Shown here in pieces: positions 49,638 through 57,150 of a DNA stretch of 64,000 nucleotides (position 1 is its first letter; each line of letters opens with the position of its first letter). The position numbers and the translations under genes were made by a program. The notes beneath the pieces were generated by a model. That model saw only the letters and a list, made by a program, of their open reading frames with translations, did not search any database and was not told where the DNA came from. The stretch is from Alkalibacter mobilis. Its GTDB lineage: Bacteria > Bacillota > Clostridia > Eubacteriales > Alkalibacteraceae. The DNA lies in assembly GCF_015594845.1 (NCBI RefSeq), contig NZ_JADNRK010000007.1, positions 40,798 through 104,797 of the forward strand. Direction: 5' to 3'.

Positions 49638-49671
49638 GAGCTTTATCATTTTTAGAAGTAAAAAAGTCTTT

Positions 49672-49687
49672 GAGTCGCTAATGACTC
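49672..49687 (+). promoter_or_regulatory. Second short dyad upstream of the sigma-54 promoter
   Basis: GAGTC-GCTAAT-GACTC, 109 bp before the -24 element. Possibly a second activator or integration-factor site; unrelated in sequence to the first dyad. Confidence 0.35.
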
Positions 49688-49795
49688 TGAAAAATATTTG
49701 AAGCAAAAAATCTTGAAAAAAGAATTACAAACCTAAGAAAATATAGCTTTTCTGAATTAAATCCCTGAATTAATGGAAAAAATAGAGTGGGAAAT

Positions 49796-49811
49796 TGGCA
49801 TGATAATTGCA
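49796..49811 (+). promoter_or_regulatory. Sigma-54 (-24/-12) promoter
   Basis: TGGCATGATAATTGCA: GG at 49797-49798 and GC at 49809-49810, ten bases between, matching TGGCAYG-N4-TTGCW. It lies 108 bp before the enolase-superfamily gene and 250 bp after the sigma-54 activator gene. Confidence 0.88.
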
Positions 49812-49918
49812 ATGTATCTGGTATAGGGTAATAGTTTGCTTTTATATAAGGAGGGGAGTGGGTAGTAAGTGTGAAAAAGTATTACTCTGAATTTAACATC
49901 TAATTGAAGGAGGGTAAA

Positions 49919-51037
49919 ATGAAAATCTCAGATATTGAAGTTATTGGCCTTAGAATTCCGAAAATCAATGAAGATTGTCAATGGGGTGAAGACGCAGTAA
50001 TCATTAAGGTCAAAACGGATACGGGTATTACCGGTATTGGAGAAACGGATAGTTCACCACATGTTATTAAAGCATTGATTGAAACACCCCAATCTCACAG
50101 TTCAAGTAAGGGACTAAAAGAAATATTATTGGGAGAAGATCCATTGGAAATTGAACGGCTGTGGAATAAAATGTATGAGGAATCCAATTATATTGGGAGA
50201 AGAGGTGCCGGGATACATGCCATAAGCGCAATCGATATAGCCTTATGGGATATTGCTGGTCAATATTATGGAGTACCTGTACATACATTATTAGGGGGAA
50301 AATACAGAGATAAAATCAAAACTTATGGAACCTTTATTCCCGTAGATAAACCTGAAGAAAACGGGCCTTTGGCAAAAGAATTAGTAGAAAAAGGGTTCAG
50401 TAGTTTGAAATTCGGTGGTGGCAAATTTGGCGTTGATCCTGAGCATGATTATAAAGTTATAAAAGCTGTAAGAGATGCAGTAGGAGCTGATGTAGAGATA
50501 GCCATTGATTTAGTTTCGTTATGGAAAACTTATAGTAATACAATAACGAGGGCAAAGCAGCTAGAAGAATTTAAACTTAACTGGATCGAAGAACCTGTTT
50601 CATCTGATGATTTAATAGGATATTCTAAATTGACGGGAAACACTAAAACCAAAATTTCTGGTGGAGAAACATTAAGCACTAGATTTGAATTTAAAAACTT
50701 CATAGAATACGGTAATCCTGATATTGTTCAACCTGATATTACTCGTTGTGGTGGAATTACTGAAATGAAGAAAATTTATGAGATAGCTCAGATGGCGGGA
50801 GTACAATTAGTCCCTCATGGTTTTAGTACAGGAATATTATTAGCTGCAACTGTTCATTTCTTAGCATCCTGTAAAGAAGGAGATTTAATCGAATATTCTC
50901 AAAGTACTAGTCCAATCTTCAAATATTTGGTAAAAAATCAAATTGCGATGGTGGATGGATTTGTTGAAGTTCCAGATAGTCCGGGTTTAGGAGTAATATT
51001 GGACGAAGAAATTATTGAGAAATATCGCATATTTTAA
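49919..51037 (+). CDS. Mandelate racemase/muconate lactonizing enzyme family protein, probable acid-sugar dehydratase
   Basis: A 372-residue enolase-superfamily enzyme of the mandelate-racemase branch. Metal ligands Asp197 (AIDLV), Glu224 (WIEEPV) and Glu250 (SGGETL), and the Asp273/His300 dyad (QPDITRCGG, VPHGF) are present. At the second-strand position only Lys164 is seen (SLKFGGGKFG); the usual K-x-K second lysine is Gly166. Such enzymes dehydrate or epimerise hydroxyacids by abstracting the proton next to a carboxylate. The substrate is unknown; a BCCT carrier and a UxaA-like lyase follow. AAGGAGGG fixes the ATG. First gene after the sigma-54 promoter. Confidence 0.85.
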   Translation: MKISDIEVIGLRIPKINEDCQWGEDAVIIKVKTDTGITGIGETDSSPHVIKALIETPQSHSSSKGLKEILLGEDPLEIERLWNKMYEESNYIGRRGAGIHAISAIDIALWDIAGQYYGVPVHTLLGGKYRDKIKTYGTFIPVDKPEENGPLAKELVEKGFSSLKFGGGKFGVDPEHDYKVIKAVRDAVGADVEIAIDLVSLWKTYSNTITRAKQLEEFKLNWIEEPVSSDDLIGYSKLTGNTKTKISGGETLSTRFEFKNFIEYGNPDIVQPDITRCGGITEMKKIYEIAQMAGVQLVPHGFSTGILLAATVHFLASCKEGDLIEYSQSTSPIFKYLVKNQIAMVDGFVEVPDSPGLGVILDEEIIEKYRIF

Positions 51038-51059
51038 ATACAATAAAGGAGAGATTATT

Positions 51060-52598
51060 ATGACAAAAAAAATTGATAAGTTATTAATTGGGTTTAGTAT
51101 GACCCTAGTAGCCATTATAGTAGGGTTTTTATATGCTATGCCAGAGCAAAGTGAAGCAGTAGCAAACAAAATCTTTGGTACATTAACGACATGGTTTGGT
51201 TCAGTAACTCTAGTATTTACGTTTTTAGGGGTATTATTACTTACTTTTGTTGCTGCAAGTAAGTTCGGCAGTATTCGCCTGGGCGATGAAAAACCCCAAT
51301 ATTCTACTTTTAAATGGGTAGCAATGATGATTAGTTGTGGGCTAGGATCGGCAACTGTATATTGGGCTTTTATCGAGTGGGCTTACTATATTGGGACTCC
51401 AGGATTAGGAATCGCGGCAAATTCTCAGCAAGCATTTGAAATGGCTACACCGTATGCGATGTTCCATTGGGGCTTTAGTGCTTGGACTTTATATGCTCTT
51501 GTTGGATTGCCGATTTGTTATCATTTTTACATTAGAAAAAACAAAGGTCTGAGCCTTAGTGCTATGGTCTGCGAAATCACAGGGGTTAAAAGAGGCGGCA
51601 TTATCAGCAGGATCATTGATGTTATGTTCATCTTTATATGTTTTGGTGGATTAAGTATAACTTTAGGAGTTTCAGTACCATTGGTAACAAATGTTTTATC
51701 AACAGTCTTGGGAATAGAACCAAGTTTCGGAATGAATGTTATATTGATTTTAGCAATATCTGTGGTCTATTCTTTAAGTTCATACATCGGAATAGAAAAA
51801 GGTATGGCTATGATCTCAAATTTGAATGTCAAATTTGTAATCGGTTTTTGTATCGCTATAATGATATTAGGACCAGGGCTATTTATTGTTTCAAACACTG
51901 TAAATTCTTTTGGGCTTATGATTCAAAATTTTGTTCAAATGAGTCTGTTTACAGATCCAATTGGTAATTCAGGTTTCCCACAATCTTGGACAATATTTTA
52001 TTGGTTATATTGGATCACTTATGCACCATTTACAGGAATATTTATTGCCAAAGTTTCCAAAGGCCGTACTTTGCGTTCAGTAATTATGAATACTTTGATT
52101 AGTGGAAGTGCAGGTTGTTTCTTCTTCTTTGGTGTAATTTCTAGCTTATCAATTGACAGACAAATCAGAGGCTTAGTAGATATGGTTGGCATGTTAGCTG
52201 AAGGGAATGATACAAGTGCGATAGTTGCAGTTGTTCAAACATTGCCCTTAAGCGGATTGTTCCTAGTGTTTTTCAGTATAATATCTGTATTATTCCTTGC
52301 TACAACATTAGATGGCGCAGCTTTCACAATGGCTTCAACAGCTACTCCTGGATTACAAGGAAATGAAGAGCCTCATCCTATTCACCGACTATTCTGGTGT
52401 GTTATGTTGGCTTTAGTACCTTTGACTATGATATTTATCGGTGCAAATCTAAACACTATAAAGACAGCAGCAATTATAACAGGAGTACCAATTCTATTTG
52501 TTATGATGGTTTTGATTTACGGGTGGATGAAGTGGATGGTAAAAGATTACGGAAGCTTGTCTACAACTGGGATTAAAGATTCTTTTAAAAAAATATAA
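51060..52598 (+). CDS. BCCT-family transporter
   Basis: A 512-residue carrier with 12 membrane helices, of the betaine/carnitine/choline family, which normally moves quaternary ammonium zwitterions. Helix 4 keeps MFHWGFSAWTLY (Trp137, Trp142, Tyr145). The helix 8 signature reads WTIFYWLYWITYAPFTG (310-326): two tryptophans of the usual aromatic box are Tyr317 and Tyr321, and Trp318 remains. Loop GRTLR is kept. The altered box suggests a ligand other than glycine betaine. Unusual company for a BCCT: sugar-acid-type enzymes on both sides. AAGGAGAG precedes the ATG at 51060. Confidence 0.92.
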   Translation: MTKKIDKLLIGFSMTLVAIIVGFLYAMPEQSEAVANKIFGTLTTWFGSVTLVFTFLGVLLLTFVAASKFGSIRLGDEKPQYSTFKWVAMMISCGLGSATVYWAFIEWAYYIGTPGLGIAANSQQAFEMATPYAMFHWGFSAWTLYALVGLPICYHFYIRKNKGLSLSAMVCEITGVKRGGIISRIIDVMFIFICFGGLSITLGVSVPLVTNVLSTVLGIEPSFGMNVILILAISVVYSLSSYIGIEKGMAMISNLNVKFVIGFCIAIMILGPGLFIVSNTVNSFGLMIQNFVQMSLFTDPIGNSGFPQSWTIFYWLYWITYAPFTGIFIAKVSKGRTLRSVIMNTLISGSAGCFFFFGVISSLSIDRQIRGLVDMVGMLAEGNDTSAIVAVVQTLPLSGLFLVFFSIISVLFLATTLDGAAFTMASTATPGLQGNEEPHPIHRLFWCVMLALVPLTMIFIGANLNTIKTAAIITGVPILFVMMVLIYGWMKWMVKDYGSLSTTGIKDSFKKI

Positions 52599-52636
52599 GA
52601 AATTATGAATGTAATAGTAAAGAAGGAGGTTTATGA

Positions 52637-52981
52637 ATGTCGCGTTTTATTGTTATGGACCCAATGGACATGGTTGCTACGAATCTTAAAGTGTCTAGTA
52701 AAGGCGAGATAGCTCAAGTATTTTCTTCGGAAAACGAAAAGTTATGTGAAATTGAAGTTCTTGAAGATATACCATTTGGGAATAAAATCGCTATAGTTGA
52801 TATAAAAAAGGGAGAAAAAGTTATCAAATATGGCGGAGTTATCGGAGAAAGCACAAAAGACATCAAGGCTGGAGAATTAGTACATGTGCACAATGTGAAG
52901 AGCTTAGTGGTTGATATACCCCTAGCCTTCAAAAAAGAGATTTTAAAACAAATGAATATTAAACATGAGATCGAGGTATAA
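52637..52981 (+). CDS. UxaA/SuyA-type small subunit (SAF domain)
   Basis: A 114-residue protein corresponding to the N-terminal SAF domain of altronate dehydratase UxaA, and to SuyA of (2R)-sulfolactate sulfo-lyase. Conserved pieces: EDIPFGNKIAIVDIKKGEKVIKYG and the C-terminal GELVHVHNVKSL. It is encoded one base before the large subunit, as in other split lyases, and the two are likely to form a complex. The GAAGGAGG site precedes the ATG. Compare the fused arrangement in GarD at 32902. Confidence 0.85.
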   Translation: MSRFIVMDPMDMVATNLKVSSKGEIAQVFSSENEKLCEIEVLEDIPFGNKIAIVDIKKGEKVIKYGGVIGESTKDIKAGELVHVHNVKSLVVDIPLAFKKEILKQMNIKHEIEV

Positions 52982-52982
52982 C

Positions 52983-54158
52983 ATGAAATTTAAAGGGTAT
53001 AGACGTCCAGATGGAACAGTAGGTATAAGAAATAAAATATTGATCATTGCAGTAGATGAGTGTTGTGATGGTATTGCTCGAAATATTGCTAAAAAATTTG
53101 AAGATGTTGTTGTCTTGACAAATTGGTACACTTGTATGTTAGGTGGAAATGAAGAAACTCTAAATCAAATGATAGCTAACGGTAAAAATCCTAACGTTGC
53201 GGGAGCCCTTGTGATTTCAATGGGATGTGGCAGCATTGATCCAAGTCAGATAGCAGATGAAATCAAGAAAACAGGTAGATCAGTTGATACATTGACAAGC
53301 CAAGAAGTTGGGGGAACTAGAAAATCGATAGAAATCGGTATAGCGAAGATTCAGGCCATGAAGGAACAAATAGATAAGATAGAAAAAGAGGAGTTTCCAA
53401 TCAGTGAGTTAGTAATTGGCATTAAATGCGGCGGGACAGATACTAGTTCAGGAATTGCTTCAAATCCTAGTGTTGGTGCTGCAGTAGATCAGCTTGTAGA
53501 TATGGGTTGTACTTGCATTGGCGGAGAGTTGTTTGAATTGCAAGGCTGTGAAGAATCATTGATCAAAAGAACTGATTCTGAAGAAATAAAAAACAAAATC
53601 AACACTTTGATAGAAAATGAAAGAATTAGATGGAGTGTTGAAGGAACAGATGTTGAGACAATGAGCGTTGGTAACAGTGTTGGCGGAGTTACAACTATTG
53701 AAGAAAAATCTTTTGGGGCGCTCCATAAATTTGGAACCAAAGAAATAGTTGATGTTTTGCAAATAAACAAGGATTTCATTGATGTTCCTAGTAAACCTGG
53801 GTTTTATCTATCGGAAGCTACTATGTTATGCGGTGGTTCTGGTGTTAATTTCAGCTCTTTTGGAGCTCATATGATATTATGGACAACCGGTGCCGCCGGC
53901 TTTAACAATGCCATAACTCCAGTTATAAGGATAAGTGGTAATTCTGATCACATCAATGACGATATAGATATTGACGCTACGGGAATAATGGAAGGAACTG
54001 AAGCAATTAGCGAAGTGGCTGAGCGAATAGTCAAAAAAGTTCAAGAAGTGGCAAGTGGCTTGGAAACACAAGTGGAAGGAATTGGAGATTCCACACTAAC
54101 TTTATATCAAAAAGATCAAAGATTAGAAAAATTGTTAAACTTAAATTGTGTACGTTGA
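52983..54158 (+). CDS. UxaA/SuyB-type large subunit of hydroxyacid lyase/dehydratase
   Basis: A 391-residue catalytic subunit of the UxaA/GarD/SuyB family. Blocks: FKGYRRPDGTVGIRNKILII, GCGSIDPSQIADEI, GIKCGGTDTSSGIASNPSVG, GGVTTIEEKSFGALHKFG and the Fe-binding-type cysteines. The family eliminates water (altronate, galactarate) or sulfite (sulfolactate) from a 2-hydroxyacid. Which group leaves here is unknown. It lies one base after the small-subunit stop, with GAGGT just upstream. Last gene of the sigma-54 operon; a terminator follows. Confidence 0.85.
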   Translation: MKFKGYRRPDGTVGIRNKILIIAVDECCDGIARNIAKKFEDVVVLTNWYTCMLGGNEETLNQMIANGKNPNVAGALVISMGCGSIDPSQIADEIKKTGRSVDTLTSQEVGGTRKSIEIGIAKIQAMKEQIDKIEKEEFPISELVIGIKCGGTDTSSGIASNPSVGAAVDQLVDMGCTCIGGELFELQGCEESLIKRTDSEEIKNKINTLIENERIRWSVEGTDVETMSVGNSVGGVTTIEEKSFGALHKFGTKEIVDVLQINKDFIDVPSKPGFYLSEATMLCGGSGVNFSSFGAHMILWTTGAAGFNNAITPVIRISGNSDHINDDIDIDATGIMEGTEAISEVAERIVKKVQEVASGLETQVEGIGDSTLTLYQKDQRLEKLLNLNCVR

Positions 54159-54243
54159 TTTAAATTTATAGGTGTTATTAAAAATGAAATCCCACAGGAT
54201 TTGGGTAAAGTAAAATCGCTATAAAAATAAATATTAAATCAAG

Positions 54244-54279
54244 TGAGCTACTGATCTAGGATAAGTAGCTCATGGTTTT
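54244..54279 (+). terminator. Terminator of the sigma-54 operon
   Basis: TGAGCTACT (54244) pairs with AGTAGCTCA (54264-54272), followed by TGGTTTTA. Confidence 0.75.
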
Positions 54280-54305
54280 ATAAGTTAGTTTTCTCTTGCT
54301 TATAG

Positions 54306-55256
54306 CTATTTATTTGAAAATTTCTTGAGGAAATTCTCTTTCATTTCCATCAGTGCTTCCACTTCATTAACAAGCAGGTTATCCTTGCGATGGCCAGATT
54401 CCATAAAGAACATGGATAGTCCACCAGGACCCACATGGGTTCCTACAGCTACACCCATTTGCATTATGTATATATCGCCAATGAAAGAAGTTTCTTCCAA
54501 AATCTTGGTTTTAAGATTATCTGCGTAGCTCTTGTCTGTTGTATAGCCGATGATGACGAAATCAGTCAGAGCTTCGTCGTTTCTCTTATTGAATTCCTTG
54601 ATGTAGTGGGAAAGAACTTTTCTCCGCCCTCTTTCCTTTGCCACAATGGCGCCTTTGCCATCCTTCATGGACATGATGGGTTTCAATTTCAGCATCTTGC
54701 CTATAATGGCACTGGCACCTGAGAGTCTTCCGCTTCTGATAAGATGATTTAAATCGTCAACAGTCAGAAAATGCTTTACGTTGGTTTTATATGTTTCATT
54801 GAAGTCTACAAGTTCCTGAAATGTTGCACCCTTTTCTCTAAGGCGTGCGCTTTTCATAATGAGCCATCCGCTACCGTGGCTCATGGATTTGGAATCTACT
54901 ACATGGATCTTGATTTGGGAATCAGGGAATTCTCCATAATAGTAATCTTTAGCTAAAACAGCCGATTGATACGAGCCGCTTGTTCCGCTGGACATGCATA
55001 TGCATAGGATCTCCCTGTAACCTTTGTCTACAGCATCCTTAATTATATCCACAAAGGAAGCAGGACTTGGCATTCCTGTGGTAGGAGGATTTTCCAGATT
55101 TTCCATCATGCTGTAGAATTCGTCAGCAGTGATGTCGATCCGGTCTCTATAAGTTTCACCATTCATGGTTACTGTCAGGGGCGCTATGCTGATGTCGTAT
55201 TGCTGAAGTATTTCATCAGAAAGGTCGCAAGTCGAATCGGCCATTAATTTTATCAT
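54306..55256 (-). CDS. DegV-family fatty-acid-binding protein
   Basis: A 316-residue soluble protein of the DegV family, which binds fatty acids and in Gram-positive bacteria acts with fatty acid kinase FakA (FakB role) to feed exogenous fatty acids to phospholipid synthesis. Motifs: MADSTCDL at the N-terminus, GMPSPASFVD, CICMSSGTSGSYQSA (ligand-contacting) and VGTHVGPGGLSMFFME. No kinase gene is in the window. AGGAGG is seen upstream of the ATG on the minus strand. Monocistronic. Confidence 0.92.
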   Translation of the reverse strand: MIKLMADSTCDLSDEILQQYDISIAPLTVTMNGETYRDRIDITADEFYSMMENLENPPTTGMPSPASFVDIIKDAVDKGYREILCICMSSGTSGSYQSAVLAKDYYYGEFPDSQIKIHVVDSKSMSHGSGWLIMKSARLREKGATFQELVDFNETYKTNVKHFLTVDDLNHLIRSGRLSGASAIIGKMLKLKPIMSMKDGKGAIVAKERGRRKVLSHYIKEFNKRNDEALTDFVIIGYTTDKSYADNLKTKILEETSFIGDIYIMQMGVAVGTHVGPGGLSMFFMESGHRKDNLLVNEVEALMEMKENFLKKFSNK

Positions 55257-55349
55257 TTTTCCTCCTAGATAGTTATAGATTTAAAAGGTAATTTTCCTAA
55301 TTAAACAATATGACTTAGAGCATATATTCATGTTATCTCACAGAAGATT

Positions 55350-55365
55350 ATTTCGCAAGCGAAAT
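55350..55365. repeat. Short palindrome in the DegV/GGDEF divergent region
   Basis: ATTTCGC-AA-GCGAAAT, a perfect 7-bp dyad in the 193-bp divergent gap. Possible operator; no T run follows on either strand. Confidence 0.35.
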
Positions 55366-55449
55366 TGAACTGCAAAAATGACATGTTTGTAATTGAATCA
55401 TTGGAAGTGACACTTAAACACGTTGCGTATATGTAGAAAGAAGTTTTAG

Positions 55450-56373
55450 ATGACTACCGATATCCACATTAAGCATTTAAGTACATCGACTGAAATCATA
55501 CATCCAAATGATAAAGTATCATTGATTTATTCTCTTTTCAATAACAATCCTAACCAGTTCGGAATGTGTGTGGTTGAAAATCGTATACCTGTTGGGATCG
55601 TAACTTCAAAGGATTTGGCTCTTAAGCTAAGTGGTCAATTCGGTTATACACTTTATCAGAACAAGCAAATTTCTGAAATAATGGATACAGAATTTCTAAA
55701 AGTAGATTTAAACATGTCGGTAAAAGAAGTATCATCAATTGCAATGGCTCGTCCGGACAATAAGCTTTATGATTTTATTGTTGTAACTTATGACGATGAA
55801 TATTATGGAACAGTCACAATAAAAGATTTGTTGCAGAAAACAACCGAACTGGAGATATTATCAGCGAAACATCAGAATCCTTTGACAGGATTACCGGGCA
55901 ATATGATTATTGAACAACAGATTGCTCAATGCTTTAATGATCGCAAAAATCGAAGTATTGCCTATATTGATATTGATAATTTTAAAGCATTCAACGATTA
56001 TTATGGGTTTGAGAAAGGTGATTTGATCATAAAGATGCTGGGTGAAACTATTGGAATATATTTTCCTGACCAGTTTGTAGGACATATTGGTGGAGACGAC
56101 TTTGTAGTAGTATTTGATAGATTAATGGGGTTGAAAGATTTTGAAACTTTGAAAAGGCAATTTGAAACAGACGTACTAAAATTTTATAATGAAAGAGATA
56201 TTAAAAAAGGATACATTATAGTTCATAATAGGCAGGGTGTATTAGACAAATTTCCATTAATGACAGTCACCTGCGTTGTAACAAATAATAAGAGTGGCAG
56301 TTTTATGGGAAGCCAGGATATTTCGGAAAGATTGGCGGATTTGAAGCGCAAGGCAAAACTAAATTTAATTTGA
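55450..56373 (+). CDS. CBS-domain diguanylate cyclase (GGDEF)
   Basis: A 307-residue cytoplasmic signalling protein. Two CBS motifs (about 8-65 and 72-130) would bind an adenine nucleotide. The GGDEF domain (about 140-300) has LTGLPGN, AYIDIDNFKAFNDYYGFEKGD and the active-site loop GGDDF (214-218), an allowed GG[D/E][D/E]F form, so c-di-GMP synthesis is likely. The inhibitory RxxD site five residues upstream is absent (FPDQ), so product inhibition is not expected. The ribosome site before the ATG is weak (AGAAAGAAG). Confidence 0.88.
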   Translation: MTTDIHIKHLSTSTEIIHPNDKVSLIYSLFNNNPNQFGMCVVENRIPVGIVTSKDLALKLSGQFGYTLYQNKQISEIMDTEFLKVDLNMSVKEVSSIAMARPDNKLYDFIVVTYDDEYYGTVTIKDLLQKTTELEILSAKHQNPLTGLPGNMIIEQQIAQCFNDRKNRSIAYIDIDNFKAFNDYYGFEKGDLIIKMLGETIGIYFPDQFVGHIGGDDFVVVFDRLMGLKDFETLKRQFETDVLKFYNERDIKKGYIIVHNRQGVLDKFPLMTVTCVVTNNKSGSFMGSQDISERLADLKRKAKLNLI

Positions 56374-56391
56374 ATTCATTCAAAGCGAACT

Positions 56392-56436
56392 CAACCCTGA
56401 AAGCATGCTGTAACTTTTGCTTCAGGGTTGTTTTTT
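56392..56436 (+). terminator. Terminator of the GGDEF gene
   Basis: CAACCCTGAAAGC pairs with GCTTCAGGGTTG (one bulged A), followed by T6. It overlaps only the 3' flank of the converging peroxiredoxin gene. Confidence 0.88.
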
Positions 56437-56443
56437 AATGAAA

Positions 56444-56905
56444 TTAAGACAGTTCATCCAAGATTTTTAAAACTTCTTTGTTGTGTGGTATATCTTTCAT
56501 TGAATTTCCGTAATGGATGTAGCGAACAATACCTTGTTTGTCTATGATAACCTGGGCTGGCATTCTACCCAGCTTTATGATGCTTACCTTTTGTTCATAT
56601 AAGTCTGCAATAGTATGATCCGGATCGGGAATCCCGGGGAAGGGCATATCGTTTTCGGCCCAATACTTTGCAAAAGTATCTGTATCTTCTGGACCTACTG
56701 CAACTACGACTGTGTCTTTTTCTACAAACTTCGAATGATCTTGACGCAACTGCGCCATATGCGCTCGGCAGTAAGGTCAAACAAATCCTCTGTTGAATAT
56801 CAAGAATATGTTTTTTTCTCCAAGGTAACTTGATAGGGTAAAATCTTTTCCCTGCCAATCAGAAATGTTAAAGTCTGGAGCTTTTTTGCCAATTTCTACC
56901 TGCAT
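56444..56905 (-). CDS. Selenocysteine-containing peroxiredoxin (AhpC/TSA family), in-frame TGA = Sec
   Basis: Reading from ATG 56905 (AAAGGTGGG upstream) gives a 153-residue peroxiredoxin if TGA at 56777-56779 is read through. The text is FNRGF-V-U43-PY-C46-RAHMAQL, where relatives have RGFxCPxCRxHxAQL, so the stop falls exactly on the first active-site Cys. The sequence is fully collinear with the family before (APDFNISDWQGKDF) and after (GPEDTDTF, IPDPDHTIADLY, VIIDKQGIVRYIHYG), with no frameshift. A GC-rich hairpin follows the TGA. Sec peroxiredoxins with U-x-x-C (PrxU) are known in clostridia. It would reduce peroxides with a thiol partner. The alternative is a nonsense pseudogene. Confidence 0.85.
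56752..56764 (-). promoter_or_regulatory. Candidate SECIS hairpin
   Basis: On the mRNA GCGC-ATATG-GCGC forms a GC-only stem with a five-base loop, starting 12 bases after the TGA. This is the position expected for a bacterial SECIS element bound by SelB. A wider ACTGC/GCAGT pairing can enclose it. Structure not computed. Confidence 0.5.
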
Positions 56906-56969
56906 GTTATCCCACCTTTCTTCTCATTTTATCAAAATTGAAATCAATGTACCTAGCATTTTGCTTCAT

Positions 56970-56992
56970 GATTGTAATTGATAATTACAATC
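56970..56992. promoter_or_regulatory. 23-bp palindrome upstream of the peroxiredoxin gene, Fur/PerR-like
   Basis: GATTGTAATT-GAT-AATTACAATC, perfect 10-bp arms. AT-rich dyads with TAAT/ATTA cores are typical of Fur-family (PerR, Fur, Zur) operators. It lies 65 bp before the peroxiredoxin start and 159 bp before the MFS gene on the other strand. Confidence 0.55.
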
Positions 56993-57150
56993 TATACAAT
57001 AATTATAACATTAACGGATCCTATAACAACATCAATGCTTCCAGTTTTAAGTTTTTGTAAATTGGGTAATTAACAAAACAGATGCATAAACACTTAGTAC
57101 GAAAATATCTGGCTCAAATTCAGTTATTCAATGATAAGGATGAAGAGCGC

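Noticed and set aside
56595..56858. An 87-codon minus-strand ORF over the middle of the peroxiredoxin, which could be taken as a frameshifted partner
   Set aside because: Its translation has no peroxiredoxin similarity; the correct text stays in one frame and crosses a single TGA, so Sec recoding explains the gene better than a frameshift.
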